Of a stretch of DNA of 64,000 nucleotides, positions 8,475-17,420 are shown one piece after another. Location: NCBI RefSeq assembly GCF_010993745.1, contig NZ_WOTN01000003.1:62001-126000 (forward strand), in the 5' to 3' direction. The position numbers were made by a program, and so were the translations under genes. The stretch's first letter is position 1. Every line of letters starts with the position of its first letter. The notes below the pieces were generated by a model. That model did not search any database. It was not told the DNA's origin and was given only the letters and a program-made list of their open reading frames with translations. Origin of the DNA: Fodinicola acaciae. GTDB lineage: Bacteria > Actinomycetota > Actinomycetes > Mycobacteriales > HKI-0501.

Positions 8475-9320
8475 TCAGAACAGCACCGAGGCGAAGGTGC
8501 CGACCTGGCGGAAGCCACACCGCGCGTAGACGCGGCGGGCGGCGTAGTTGAAGTCGTTGACGTAGAGGCTCACGACCGGGGCGACCCGGCGCAGTGCGTG
8601 GTTGACGACGGCGGACATCGCGGCGGTGGCGATGCCTTCGCCGCGGCGCTCGGGGTGGACCCAGACGCCCTGGATCTGGCAGCACGACGAGGTGACCGCG
8701 CCGAGCTCGGCCTTGAAGACCACCGCGCCGTTCTCGACGCGTACGTACATCCGGTTGGCGGCGATGGCGCCGGCGACCCGGCCGCGGTAGTGCGCGCCGC
8801 CGTCGCGACCGATCGGCGAGACGCCGACCTCCTCGTGGTACATCGCCACGCAGGCCGGCAGCACCAGATGCATGTCGGCCGGCTCGGCCAGCCGTACGGT
8901 CGGGTCCGGCGACACCGGCGAGGGTCTGTCGGTGGCCAGCAGAGGTTGGCAGGCCCGAATGTCACGCGCCGGTCCCCAGTGCGGCCGCAGCGTCCCCCAC
9001 AGCTCCAGCACGCTGTCCGCCTCGCCGAGGATCGACGAGCAGATCCGGCCCTGCATCAGCGCGCGGTCGGCGAAGGCACGCAGGTCGGCCGTGTCGGTGC
9101 CGAACGGCACCAGGTTGCCGCTGGACAGGCAGATGGCCCGCAGCTGCCGGCCGCGCCACGACCCCCACAGTTGCGCGCCGAGATGTTGCTCGGCCAGGCC
9201 GGAGGTGGTGAGCTTGGCCGCCACCACCGCGCCGCCCACCGGGTCGCGCTCCAGCAGCGAGCGTACGGCCGGCAGGTCGGGGCCGGTGAGTACGCTCGCG
9301 CGCTGCCTGGTCAGCATCAC
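8475..9320 (-). CDS. GNAT acetyltransferase, DUF4081-containing (Rv2867c-like)
   Basis: 281 residues: an N-terminal DUF4081-type region (residues 1-130) and a C-terminal GNAT domain with the acetyl-CoA loop in VHPERRGEGIATAAM followed by VSLYVNDFNYAARRVYARCGF, the usual beta5 and Asn/Tyr helix. The substrate is unknown. It is the last gene of the dxr-protease-ispG-GNAT run, the order known in mycobacteria (Rv2870c to Rv2867c). A GTG at 9320 and an ATG at 9317 are adjacent; neither has a strong ribosome binding site, so coupling with ispG 20 bases upstream is likely. Confidence 0.88.
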   Translation of the reverse strand: MMLTRQRASVLTGPDLPAVRSLLERDPVGGAVVAAKLTTSGLAEQHLGAQLWGSWRGRQLRAICLSSGNLVPFGTDTADLRAFADRALMQGRICSSILGEADSVLELWGTLRPHWGPARDIRACQPLLATDRPSPVSPDPTVRLAEPADMHLVLPACVAMYHEEVGVSPIGRDGGAHYRGRVAGAIAANRMYVRVENGAVVFKAELGAVTSSCCQIQGVWVHPERRGEGIATAAMSAVVNHALRRVAPVVSLYVNDFNYAARRVYARCGFRQVGTFASVLF

Positions 9321-9340
9321 CGCAATCTATCGCGAGGCGG

Positions 9341-10504
9341 TTATTTCACCTCTACGACAGGCGCGAGTCCGCGCAGCTCCTCGGGCAGCTCGGTGCCCAT
9401 CTCCTCGGCCAGCCGCAGAGCCTCCTCGATCAGGGTCTCCACGATCTGCGACTCCGGTACGGTCTTGATGACCTTGCCCTTGACGAAAATCTGGCCCTTG
9501 CCGTTGCCGCTGGCGACTCCGAGGTCGGCCTCGCGGGCCTCACCTGGACCGTTCACGACACAGCCCATAACGGCCACCCGCAGCGGCACCGGCAGGCCCT
9601 CCAGACCGGCGGTGACCTGGTCAGCGAGCGTGTAGACGTCGACCTGCGCGCGGCCGCACGACGGACACGACACGATCTCCAGGCCGCGCTCGCGCAGGCC
9701 GAGCGACTCCAGGATCTGCGAGCCGACCTTGACCTCCTCGACCGGCGGCGCGGACAGCGACACGCGGATCGTGTCGCCGATCCCCTCGGCCAGCAGCGCA
9801 CCGAAGGCGACCGACGACTTGATGGTGCCCTGGAAGGCCGGACCGGCCTCGGTCACGCCGAGGTGCAGCGGATAGTCGCACTGCGCGGCCAGCTGCCGGT
9901 ACGCGTTGATCATCACCACCGGGTCGTGGTGCTTCACCGAGATCTTGATGTCGCGGAAGCCGTGCTCCTCGAACAGCGAGCATTCCCACAGCGCCGACTC
10001 CACCAGGGCCTCGGCGGTGGCCCGGCCGTACTTCTCCAGCAGCCGCTTGTCCAGCGAGCCGGCGTTGACGCCGATCCGGATCGGCGTGCCGGCGGCGCTG
10101 GCCGCCTTGGCGATCTCGGCGACCTTGTCGTCGAACTGCTTGATGTTGCCGGGGTTGACGCGTACGGCCGCGCAGCCGGCGTCGATCGCGGCGAACACGT
10201 ACTTCGGCTGGAAGTGGATGTCGGCGATCACCGGGATCTGCGACTTCTTGGCGATCGCCGGCAGCGCCTCGGCGTCGTCGGCGCTCGGCACCGCCACCCG
10301 TACGATCTGGCAGCCGGCCGCGGTGAGCTCAGCGATCTGCTGCAGCGTCGCGTTGACGTCGGCGGTCAGCGTGGTGGTCATCGACTGGACGCTGACCGGC
10401 GCTCCGCCGCCGACCAGCACACCGCCGACGTTGAGCTGGCGGCTCGCCCGGCGCTTGGCCAGGGTCGGCGCCGGCGGCGCCGGCATCCCCAGGTCAATGG
10501 ACAC
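9341..10504 (-). CDS. ispG: 4-hydroxy-3-methylbut-2-enyl-diphosphate synthase (IspG/GcpE)
   Basis: A 387-residue enzyme of the MEP isoprenoid pathway that reductively opens methylerythritol cyclodiphosphate to HMBPP using a [4Fe-4S] cluster. The N-terminal TIM-barrel half begins with [13 protein letters not shown]. The C-terminal iron-sulphur domain carries CPSCGR and [11 protein letters not shown], matching the three Cys and one Glu cluster ligands. The GTG at 10504 is chosen because AAGGGAG lies about eight bases upstream and the length then fits the family; upstream sequence in frame does not look like protein. It lies 14 bases after the site-2 protease gene and in one operon with dxr, an earlier enzyme of the same pathway. 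Confidence 0.96.
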   Translation of the reverse strand: MSIDLGMPAPPAPTLAKRRASRQLNVGGVLVGGGAPVSVQSMTTTLTADVNATLQQIAELTAAGCQIVRVAVPSADDAEALPAIAKKSQIPVIADIHFQPKYVFAAIDAGCAAVRVNPGNIKQFDDKVAEIAKAASAAGTPIRIGVNAGSLDKRLLEKYGRATAEALVESALWECSLFEEHGFRDIKISVKHHDPVVMINAYRQLAAQCDYPLHLGVTEAGPAFQGTIKSSVAFGALLAEGIGDTIRVSLSAPPVEEVKVGSQILESLGLRERGLEIVSCPSCGRAQVDVYTLADQVTAGLEGLPVPLRVAVMGCVVNGPGEAREADLGVASGNGKGQIFVKGKVIKTVPESQIVETLIEEALRLAEEMGTELPEELRGLAPVVEVK

Positions 10505-10518
10505 GAGAACGACTCCCT

Positions 10519-11781
10519 TTACTGGAAGATCTGGATCGGGTTGACGATGTCGGCGGCGATGGTGAGTACGCCGAACACCAGGAGCACGAGCACCACGGCG
10601 TAGGTCAGCGGCATCAGCCGGGCGTAGTCGACCGCACCGGGGTCCGGCCGGCCGCGCCGGTTGGCCCACCAGGACCGGATCCGCTGGAACCACGCGACGA
10701 CCACATGGCCGCCGTCCATCGGCAGCAGCGGCACCAGGTTGAAGATGCCGATGAAGATGTTCAGGCTGGCCAGGATCGACAGGATCAGCGGCAGGCCCTG
10801 CTGGCCCTGGCTCTCCAGCGCCTCGCCGCCGAGCCGGCTCACGCCGACCACGCTGACCGGGCCGTTCATGTCGCGGTGCGCGCCGGTCAGCGAGGCGATC
10901 AGGTTGGGCACCTTCTGCGGGATGGTGCCGAGCGCGGCGAACGTGCCGGTGAAGACCATGCCGGTGATCTGCGCGGCCTTGCCGGCGCTGCCGATGGGGC
11001 CGTAGTACTCGGTCTTGTCCAGGTTGCCGTAGAGGCCGATGGTCGGCGTCGGCTGCGCCGGCGCGCCGGCCTTGGCGCCAGGTGGGGTGCGCTGCGCGCT
11101 GATCAACGTGACCTTGCTCGAGACTGTCTTGCCGGCGCGCTCGTACGTGATCGGCACCGGACCGGTGGTCGGTGCGCTGCGCAGCGCCTGCTGGAAGGCC
11201 GCGTACGTCGGCGTCGCGACGTTGTTGACCGAGAGGATCCGGTCACCGCCCTTCAGCCCGGCCGCGGCCGCCGGGCTGGCCGGGTCACCGGCCTTGCAGG
11301 GGCGCAGCGCGCCACTGCTGTCGACCTCGTTCTGGACCACGACGCAGGTGGCGACCGACTTGACCAGCGCCGGCGCCTTGTCCGGCGCCTGCTGGACGGT
11401 GATGCCGTACACGCCGACGGTGATCCACAGCAGCACGAAGGCGATCAGAAAGTGGGTGAGCGAGCCGGTGACCAGCACGATGGTGCGCTTCCACACCGGC
11501 TGCCGGATGAACGAGCGGTGCTTCTCGTTCTCCGGCATCTCCTCCTCTTCCTCCGGCGTCATGCCGGAGATCTTGCAGTAGCCGCCGAACGGCAGCATGC
11601 CGATGCCGTACTCGGTCTCGCCGCGGTGAAAGGACCACAGCTTCGGGTTGAAGCCGACGAAGTACTTGGTGACCTTCATCCCGAACATCTTCGCGGTGAG
11701 CATGTGGCCCGCCTCGTGCACGCAGACCGAGATCAGGATGCCGATCGCCACCAGCACTACACCGAGTACATAAGCCCACAT
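10519..11781 (-). CDS. Site-2 intramembrane zinc metalloprotease (RseP/Rip1 family)
   Basis: A 420-residue membrane protease that cleaves anti-sigma factors or other membrane substrates within the bilayer. The zinc motif HEAGH is at residues 22-26 in the first membrane helix, and the second conserved motif, LLPMDGGH, lies near residue 350. A PDZ domain sits between (residues 170-240, with [13 protein letters not shown]). Four membrane segments fit the family. It starts three bases after the dxr stop codon, and ispG follows. In M. tuberculosis the equivalent gene (Rv2869c, rip1) has the same neighbours. Confidence 0.94.
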   Translation of the reverse strand: MWAYVLGVVLVAIGILISVCVHEAGHMLTAKMFGMKVTKYFVGFNPKLWSFHRGETEYGIGMLPFGGYCKISGMTPEEEEEMPENEKHRSFIRQPVWKRTIVLVTGSLTHFLIAFVLLWITVGVYGITVQQAPDKAPALVKSVATCVVVQNEVDSSGALRPCKAGDPASPAAAAGLKGGDRILSVNNVATPTYAAFQQALRSAPTTGPVPITYERAGKTVSSKVTLISAQRTPPGAKAGAPAQPTPTIGLYGNLDKTEYYGPIGSAGKAAQITGMVFTGTFAALGTIPQKVPNLIASLTGAHRDMNGPVSVVGVSRLGGEALESQGQQGLPLILSILASLNIFIGIFNLVPLLPMDGGHVVVAWFQRIRSWWANRRGRPDPGAVDYARLMPLTYAVVLVLLVFGVLTIAADIVNPIQIFQ

Positions 11782-11784
11782 GCG

Positions 11785-13089
11785 CTATTGGTCTCCGGTC
11801 CTCATGGTCCTGCCGGTGAGCTCGCGAGCCCGCTTACGAGCCCAGTCCTCGGCCGCCAGTACGTCGTCCACGTCGGTCGGCTCCGCGCTGCCCAGGGTGG
11901 CCCGCGGTGCCTCGTCCAGTATTGCCGCAACAGTGTCCACGATGCCGGTGAACGGCAGGCTTCCGGACATGAACGCGCCGACGCACTCCTCGTTGGCCGC
12001 GTTGTAGACGGCCGGCAGCACTCCGCCGGCCTGGCCGGCGGCGCGGGCCAGCGACACGGCCGGGAAGCGCTCGTGGTCCAGTGGCTCGAACCGCCAGCTC
12101 TGCGCCCGCGTCCAGTCCAGCGGCACGATGGCCCGCGGGATGCGGTCGGGCCAGCCGAGCGCCAGGCTGATCGCCAGCCGCATGTCCGGCGGGTTGGCCT
12201 GCGCCAGCGTGGAGCCGTCGGTGAACTCGACCATGGAGTGCACGATCGACTGCGGATGCACGACCACGTCGATCTGCTCGTACGGCACGCCGAACAGCTC
12301 GTGCGTCTCGATGACCTCCAGGCCCTTGTTGACCAGGGTCGCGCAGTTGATCGTGATGACCGGCCCCATGTCCCAGGTCGGATGGGCCAGCGCCTGCTCG
12401 ACGGTGACGCCGGCCAGCTCGTCGCGCGTGCGGCCGCGGAACGGGCCGCCGCTGGCCGTCACGATCAGCTTGGCGACCTCGGCGCGGCTGCCGCCGCGCA
12501 GGCACTGCGCGAGCGCGGAGTGCTCGGAGTCGACCGGCACGATCTGGCCTTCGCCAGCCACCCCGCGTACGAGCGGACCACCGGCGACCAGGGACTCCTT
12601 GTTGGCCAGCGCGAGCGTACGGCCGGCCCGGAGTGCGGCAAGCGTCGGCCGCAGGCCGATCGAGCCGGTGATCGCGTTGAGCACCACGTCGCACGGCAAG
12701 GCGGCCAGCTCGGTGGCCGCGTCGGGGCCGGCGATGATCTTCGGTACGGCGAACTTGCCGGACTCGTAGCCACTCGCCGCGGCCGCCTTGTAGAAGGCCA
12801 GTTGGAGGTCCTGCGCCATGGTCGCGCGAGCGACCGCGACGACGTCGACCTTGAGCTCCAGCGCCTGCGCGGCGAGCAGCTCGACGTTGCCGCCGCCGGC
12901 GGCGATGCCGACCACCCGGAACCGGTCGGGGTGGCGCCTCATCACGTCGATCGCCTGCGTACCGATGGAGCCGGTCGAGCCGAGCAACACCACCTCGCGA
13001 ACCGTCACCGCTCCATTGTCCCGCACCGCCCGGCGCGACGCTGGCGCGGCCGCCGGAGGGGTCGGCTGGGTCACGTCGACGGCGGTCAC
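11785..13089 (-). CDS. dxr: 1-deoxy-D-xylulose 5-phosphate reductoisomerase
   Basis: Catalyses the committed step of the MEP pathway, converting DXP to methylerythritol phosphate with NADPH. The N-terminal NADPH loop is [11 protein letters not shown]. The metal and substrate region shows VDSEHSA and [10 protein letters not shown], then [18 protein letters not shown], all diagnostic. I placed the start at the GTG at 13089 because GGAGGAGAGG lies 11-14 bases upstream; this gives 434 residues with a 27-residue low-complexity N-terminal extension ([10 protein letters not shown]). A GTG at 13008 would give a more standard 407 residues. First gene of the operon with the site-2 protease, ispG and GNAT genes. 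Confidence 0.93.
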   Translation of the reverse strand: MTAVDVTQPTPPAAAPASRRAVRDNGAVTVREVVLLGSTGSIGTQAIDVMRRHPDRFRVVGIAAGGGNVELLAAQALELKVDVVAVARATMAQDLQLAFYKAAAASGYESGKFAVPKIIAGPDAATELAALPCDVVLNAITGSIGLRPTLAALRAGRTLALANKESLVAGGPLVRGVAGEGQIVPVDSEHSALAQCLRGGSRAEVAKLIVTASGGPFRGRTRDELAGVTVEQALAHPTWDMGPVITINCATLVNKGLEVIETHELFGVPYEQIDVVVHPQSIVHSMVEFTDGSTLAQANPPDMRLAISLALGWPDRIPRAIVPLDWTRAQSWRFEPLDHERFPAVSLARAAGQAGGVLPAVYNAANEECVGAFMSGSLPFTGIVDTVAAILDEAPRATLGSAEPTDVDDVLAAEDWARKRARELTGRTMRTGDQ

Positions 13090-13217
13090 CAGGCCGTTCA
13101 CCTCTCCTCCACGCCGGTTGCCGGACGGTGGGCCGGACCGCGTACGATTGCCGCCAATTGCCGACACCAGCGGTAAACCTCAAGGAAACCATAAGATTTC
13201 CGTAAATAGCGCGCCGA

Positions 13218-13226
13218 TGTGGACAA
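13218..13226 (-). promoter_or_regulatory. Single DnaA-box-like 9-mer
   Basis: TTGTCCACA on the minus strand matches the actinobacterial DnaA-box consensus exactly. It lies in the 259-base divergent region between dxr (start at 13089) and the serine protease (13349). It is single, unlike the paired sites at 29981 and 50063, and could be chance. The rest of this gap holds no convincing gene. Confidence 0.35.
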
Positions 13227-13348
13227 TTAGCCACGGACCCCCTTAACGTATCGCCACGCGAACGGCCGGGATAGGACTTTTGTTGCCTCCCACCCGGCTG
13301 TGATCTGTCCCGCGCGTACAACGGCGCCACCACCTGCGAAAGGCCGGT

Positions 13349-14311
13349 ATGAAGAAGCTCTCCCGTTCCCTGGTCGCGCTCGCCGCCGCCGGTGCGCTGG
13401 TCGTGCTGGCGGCGCCGGTGGCCTACGCCGGTGTGCTCGGCGGCCACCATCCCAGCGAACCGGCCGTGGACCTGGGTGAGGTCGTGTCGACCGCACTGCA
13501 CAGCGACGCCACTTACTGGACACCGCAGCGGATGCGCAAGGCCAAGCCGGCCGACGTGCTGGCCCGGCGCGCGTACGACCGGCAGCGCAAGGCCGGCCTG
13601 CTCGGCGGCGTCGGCGACCTGGTCGGCACGCCGTTCAGCCTGCCCTCGACCAAGGCGGCCGCACCGGGGATCGCGCCGGTGGCGCACGTCGGCAAGGTGT
13701 TCTTCACCTTCGGCGGCGTCGACTACGTGTGCTCCGGCAACTCGGTCAGCAGCCGCAACCACGACGTGGTCGCCACCGCCGGCCACTGCGTCAACGAGGG
13801 TCCCGGCGCCTACGCGTCGCACTGGACCTTCGTCCCCGGTTACGACGACGGCAGCGCGCCGTACGGCAAGTGGACGGCGCGCAGGCTGGTGACGACCAGC
13901 CAGTGGGCCAAGAAGGGCGACCTCAACTTCGACACCGGTTTCGCCGTGCTCGCGACGCGGAGCGGCCGGCACATCGGCACGGTGGTCGGCGGCTCCGGCG
14001 TGGCGTTCAACCAGCCCAAGGGCCAGACGTACACGCTCTACGGCTATCCGGCGGACAGTCCGTTCGACGGCGAGAAGCTGCAGAAGTGCACCGGCAAGGC
14101 GGTCAAGGACTCCTACGGCAGCGCGGACCAGGGCGTCACGTGTGACATGACCGGCGGCTCGTCCGGCGGCCCCTGGCTGGTCGGCAGCGGCTCGCGCGGC
14201 ACCCAGCAGTCGGTGAACAGCTTCGGCTACGACTCCGACCCGGACCGGATGTACGGACCGTACTGGGGAAGCGCCATCCAGGGCTCGTACAACTCGGCTA
14301 GCGCCGGTTGA
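13349..14311 (+). CDS. Secreted trypsin-like serine protease (V8/Glu-endopeptidase type)
   Basis: 320 residues. Residues 1-27 are a signal peptide (KKLSR, then a hydrophobic core, VAYA cleavage). Residues 28-100 look like a propeptide. The catalytic triad is visible: H146 in ATAGHC, D195 in NFDTGFAVL, S272 in TGGSSGGPW. CSG and GHC, and KCTG and VTCDMTGG, suggest two disulfides, as in chymotrypsin-fold bacterial proteases. Members of this group are secreted endopeptidases; the specificity is not readable. The start has AAAGG about seven bases upstream. Its 3' end overlaps a tiny convergent reading frame. Confidence 0.9.
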   Translation: MKKLSRSLVALAAAGALVVLAAPVAYAGVLGGHHPSEPAVDLGEVVSTALHSDATYWTPQRMRKAKPADVLARRAYDRQRKAGLLGGVGDLVGTPFSLPSTKAAAPGIAPVAHVGKVFFTFGGVDYVCSGNSVSSRNHDVVATAGHCVNEGPGAYASHWTFVPGYDDGSAPYGKWTARRLVTTSQWAKKGDLNFDTGFAVLATRSGRHIGTVVGGSGVAFNQPKGQTYTLYGYPADSPFDGEKLQKCTGKAVKDSYGSADQGVTCDMTGGSSGGPWLVGSGSRGTQQSVNSFGYDSDPDRMYGPYWGSAIQGSYNSASAG

Positions 14312-14384
14312 ACCGGCCACGGACGAACATGTAGGCCATCAGCAGGCCGAAGACGACGAGCAACACGATGAGCACGATCTTCAC
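14298..14384 (-). CDS. Possible 28-residue single-pass membrane peptide
   Basis: From a GTG at 14384 the frame encodes a short basic-ended hydrophobic helix: KIVLIVLLVVFGLLMAYMF followed by RGRFNRR. Positive charges after the helix would keep the C-terminus inside. No strong ribosome binding site is present, and the frame overlaps the end of the convergent serine protease by 14 bases. The amphipathic order (pure hydrophobic core, Arg-rich tail) is unlike random GC-rich sequence, but small hydrophobic frames do arise by chance. Confidence 0.4.
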   Translation of the reverse strand: MKIVLIVLLVVFGLLMAYMFVRGRFNRR

Positions 14385-14466
14385 CACCCCGGCAGCATAG
14401 TCGCCGGCGGCCGTGCCAGACTTTGCGCAGGATGCCTTCGCGGCCTGCATAAGGAGGATGTTGCAC

Positions 14467-14694
14467 GTGGCGGAAGAGGAGATGGTCACCTCCCCCGACC
14501 AGCACAAGCCTGGCCCGAAGAAGGCGGCCCGCATCGGCCTGCTCGTCGTCGCGGTGATCCTGCTGCTGATGAACTTCGGCAACCACCGCGGCCACGTCGA
14601 GGATCTCTGGCTGTGCGGCATCGCGGCGGGCCTGATCGCGATCCTCCTGGTCGACTGGGCCCTGCGCAAGAACGGCCTCAAGCGCGACAGCTAG
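14467..14694 (+). CDS. Small two-helix membrane protein, DUF2631 family
   Basis: 75 residues from the GTG at 14467, which sits nine bases after a perfect AAGGAGG; an ATG at 14458 is too close to that site. The N-terminus is acidic and charged. Two membrane helices follow (IGLLVVAVILLLMNF and LWLCGIAAGLIAILLVDWAL) separated by GNHRGHVED, the segment I associate with DUF2631. M. tuberculosis Rv2876, between dxr and rlmN, is from this family, so the position agrees. Function unknown. A long hairpin starts at the last base of its stop codon. Confidence 0.82.
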   Translation: MAEEEMVTSPDQHKPGPKKAARIGLLVVAVILLLMNFGNHRGHVEDLWLCGIAAGLIAILLVDWALRKNGLKRDS

Positions 14695-14753
14695 TACGAC
14701 AAAACCGCAGGGACCCCTTACGTCGCCAAGGGGTCCCTGCGGTTTTGTCGTAC
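14694..14753. terminator. Long perfect bidirectional hairpin
   Basis: A perfect 26-bp stem (starting GTACGACAAAACCGCAGGGA) with an 8-nt loop (ACGTCGCC). It lies between the convergent DUF2631 gene and the DivIVA-like gene. The AAAA/TTTT runs near the base of the stem give a short U-like tract on both strands. It should stop transcription in both directions. Confidence 0.85.
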
Positions 14754-14760
14754 GGAAGGG

Positions 14761-16077
14761 TCAGCCGCGGCGGCCGAGCATGTTGCGGACCTCGCCGAGG
14801 GCCGCGTCGACCTCGTCCTCGTAGTAGCCACCCTGCACCAGCTCGAAGTGCGGCACCAGGTCCTCGGGGTCGATCCGACCGCCGGAGCGGCCGGTCACCA
14901 CGGCGCTGATGCCGTCGAAGAGCCGGTCGACCTGGTCGACGTCATAGCCCGAGCCGAAGCGGCGCTGCTTGAAGGTGGAACGCAGCTGGTCGACCTTGGT
15001 AGCGTCCTGCGGCGTGTACGGCGAGGAGTTGCCGTACTGCGGCATCTCCGCGGTCATCTCCGACTTGCCGTGCCGGCCGTCCCTGCTGCCGACGCCGGGC
15101 AACGGGATGTCGGCGGCCCCGCCGGCCCCCTGGTTGCTCCACATCACCGTCGCGCCGGTGTCCCAGCTGCCGGGGTCGCGGCTGCCGCCGCCCTGTGTCT
15201 CCCAACCCTGGGTCTCCCACTGCCGGCCGTCGCGGTCCAGCTGGGCGGACCAGCTCTCCTCCTCGGCCGGCTGCTGCTGGCCGCCGGCGTACCCGGCGGC
15301 GCCGCGGTAGGAACCCGCTCCGGTCGGCTCCTCGCGGTAGGCCGGCTGCCCGTACGGCTCCTGGTAACCCTGCTGCTCGGCGTACGGCTCCTGATAGCCC
15401 TGGTCGTAGCCGGCCTGCGCGGCATAGCCCTGCTGCTGGTCGGGGTAGTCGCGCTGGTAGGGACCCTGCGGCTGGGCCGGCTCCTGGTAGTCGTCCTCGG
15501 GGAAGTCGTCGCGGAACTCCGACGGCGTGTCGAACTCGTCGGTCGGCGGGCCGCCGTCGGACGGGTCACCGTACGGGCTGGGCCGTACGGCCGGCATGAA
15601 CTGCGTCGAGGCCTCGTCGGTCGGCGACGCCATGCCGACACCGCCGCGCGAGGTGCCGCGCGTGTTGCCGACCCGCGACGGGCTCGGCACGGCGGCCCGG
15701 CTGCCGACCGGCGTGGCGACCGCGGCCGCCGCGCCGCCGACCAGCGCGCCGGCTCTGGCCGCCGCCGGCTCCCGCCGCATCTCCCGGGACGGCAGCGCGG
15801 CTGGGTGTGCGGCCGGATGCGCCGCCGGCTGGTTCTCCATCTCGGTGAGCTGACGTTCGAGCCGGTCGAGGTGCTTGTCGACCTCCCACTCGTCGTAGCC
15901 GCCGAACCGTACGCGGAAGACCACGTTGTGGACTTCCTCCGCGGTCACCGGCGGGCCGTCCGGGTTTCCCACCAGGGTGGCGTCCACCCGTTCGAGAAAC
16001 TCGTCGACCTCGTCGACCTTGTAGCCCCGGCGCAGCGCACGTCGCCGGAACCGCTCACCCGGATCAGATCCCTGCAC
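14761..16077 (-). CDS. DivIVA-domain protein with two DivIVA-like ends
   Basis: 438 residues. The N-terminal part contains FRRRALRRGYKVDEVDEFLERVDATL and then VRFGGYDEWEVDKHLDRLERQL, DivIVA-like motifs (YxxxEVDxFL). The last 85 residues repeat the pattern: RRFGSGYDVDQVDRLFDGI and VQGGYYEDEVDAALGEV. The 250 residues between are low complexity, rich in Gln, Tyr, Pro and Gly, with repeats such as GYQEPY. DivIVA proteins mark curved membranes and poles; this layout could bridge two sites, which is inference. The GTG at 16077 lies seven bases after GGAGG; a GTG at 16083 would overlap the rlmN stop but is too close to that site. Confidence 0.82.
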   Translation of the reverse strand: MQGSDPGERFRRRALRRGYKVDEVDEFLERVDATLVGNPDGPPVTAEEVHNVVFRVRFGGYDEWEVDKHLDRLERQLTEMENQPAAHPAAHPAALPSREMRREPAAARAGALVGGAAAAVATPVGSRAAVPSPSRVGNTRGTSRGGVGMASPTDEASTQFMPAVRPSPYGDPSDGGPPTDEFDTPSEFRDDFPEDDYQEPAQPQGPYQRDYPDQQQGYAAQAGYDQGYQEPYAEQQGYQEPYGQPAYREEPTGAGSYRGAAGYAGGQQQPAEEESWSAQLDRDGRQWETQGWETQGGGSRDPGSWDTGATVMWSNQGAGGAADIPLPGVGSRDGRHGKSEMTAEMPQYGNSSPYTPQDATKVDQLRSTFKQRRFGSGYDVDQVDRLFDGISAVVTGRSGGRIDPEDLVPHFELVQGGYYEDEVDAALGEVRNMLGRRG

Positions 16078-16079
16078 CG

Positions 16080-17243
16080 TCACACCTCCGCCGCGGCCAA
16101 CTGCCCGCATGCCCCGTCGATCTCTCGACCACGGGTGTCTCGTACCGTCGTCGATACGCCGCTAGCCCGCAACCGCCGGACAAACTCCCGCTCCGCTCCA
16201 GTGTTGCTCGCCGACCACTCGCTGCCCGGCGTCGGGTTCAGCGGTATCAGGTTGACATGCGCGAGCTTCCCAGCCAACCGGCGGGCCAGCAGATCGGCAC
16301 GCCAGGGCTGGTCGTTCACTCCCGCGATCATCGCGTACTCGATGGAAATGCGCCTCCCTGTCGAATGCGCATAGTCCCACGCCGCCGCCAGTACGTCGTC
16401 AACAGGCCACCGCTGGTTGATGGGTACGAGCGTGTCACGCAGCTCGTCGTCCGGCGCGTGCAGGCTCACCGCGAGCGTCACCGGCAGCTTCTCGGCGGCC
16501 AGTTTCGCGATCGCCGGCACCAGCCCGACGGTGGACACCGTCACCCCGCGGGCGCTGATCCCCAGCCCCCGCGGCACCGGCTCGGTCAGCCGACGCACGG
16601 CGGCGACGACCCGCTGGTAGTTGGCCAGCGGCTCACCCATGCCCATGAACACGATGTTGGAGACCCGGCCCGGACCGCCGGGCACCTCGCCGGCGGCCAG
16701 AGCGCGCGCTCCCGCCACAACCTGTTCCACGATCTCGGCGGTCGAGAGGTTCCGCTTGAGCCCACCCTGGCCGGTCGCGCAGAACGGACAGCCCATAGCA
16801 CATCCGGCCTGGCTGGACACGCACATCGTGACACGATCCGGGTAACGCATAAGTACGCTCTCGAAGAGCACTCCGTCGTACGCGCGCCAGAGCGTCTTGC
16901 GGGTCGTGCCGTCGTCGCAGGCGATGTCGCGCACGGTGGTCAGCAGGTCCGGCAGCAGCGCGGCGCCGAGCGTCTCGCGGGCCGCGGCCGGCAGGTCGGT
17001 CATCGCCGCCGCGTCGCCGGAGAGCCTGCCGAAGTAGTGGCGGGAGACCTGGTCGGCGCGGTAGGCCGGAAAGCCCAGCTCAGCCACCGCGGCGCGGCGC
17101 GCGGCGGTGTCCAGGTCGGCAAGATGGCGTGGCGGACGGCCTCGGGTCGCCTTGCCAGCGAGCCCGGGTCCGGTCAACGGCTCGGTGGAACCCGTTGCGG
17201 TCACGTCGGCTTCGAGATCGTCCAGGAGGGGCAGCGTCGTCAT
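16080..17243 (-). CDS. rlmN: Dual-specificity RNA methyltransferase RlmN
   Basis: A 387-residue radical-SAM enzyme that methylates C2 of adenosine 2503 in 23S rRNA and of A37 in some tRNAs. The cluster motif [14 protein letters not shown] (CxxxCxxC) is near residue 130, preceded by [20 protein letters not shown] is the SAM-binding GGE-type motif. The C-terminal DGACGQL holds the second conserved Cys. The ATG at 17243 is about 12 bases after GGGAGA; an ATG at 17255 is an alternative. It is followed directly by the DivIVA-like gene, probably co-transcribed. Confidence 0.95.
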   Translation of the reverse strand: MTTLPLLDDLEADVTATGSTEPLTGPGLAGKATRGRPPRHLADLDTAARRAAVAELGFPAYRADQVSRHYFGRLSGDAAAMTDLPAAARETLGAALLPDLLTTVRDIACDDGTTRKTLWRAYDGVLFESVLMRYPDRVTMCVSSQAGCAMGCPFCATGQGGLKRNLSTAEIVEQVVAGARALAAGEVPGGPGRVSNIVFMGMGEPLANYQRVVAAVRRLTEPVPRGLGISARGVTVSTVGLVPAIAKLAAEKLPVTLAVSLHAPDDELRDTLVPINQRWPVDDVLAAAWDYAHSTGRRISIEYAMIAGVNDQPWRADLLARRLAGKLAHVNLIPLNPTPGSEWSASNTGAEREFVRRLRASGVSTTVRDTRGREIDGACGQLAAAEV

Positions 17244-17361
17244 CGTGTGGCCCATTCTCCCATGGCCACCCACGAGAAGTCGCCGGTATGCAGGTGAGCC
17301 GGGTCATCCAAGGCATCCCCCACACAACCCAAAGTCGCGACCCGGTTGCTGACAGCAGAAC

Positions 17362-17390
17362 ATCTTACTCGGGTCGTATCGGTGGGTCAC
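17362..17390 (-). promoter_or_regulatory. Candidate promoter for rlmN
   Basis: On the minus strand, GTGACC and TAAGAT are separated by 17 bases, a plausible housekeeping -35/-10 pair about 120 bases upstream of rlmN. The cdsA-rlmN gap of 177 bases otherwise shows no gene. Confidence 0.35.
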
Positions 17391-17420
17391 AGGCAGTGGT
17401 CAGCCATCGTTTCGGCGCCC

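Noticed and set aside
10705-13176. Very long plus-strand open frame (over 800 codons) across ispG-dxr
   Set aside because: It is the antisense of the site-2 protease and dxr, with Arg, His and Asp repeats and no domain; a GC-rich shadow.
11834-14320. Minus-strand open frame of over 800 codons
   Set aside because: Overlaps dxr in another frame and the serine protease antisense; Arg-rich composition, no motif.
14694-14753. The 26-bp hairpin as a riboswitch or regulatory RNA
   Set aside because: It begins at a stop codon between convergent genes and is fully explained as a two-way terminator.
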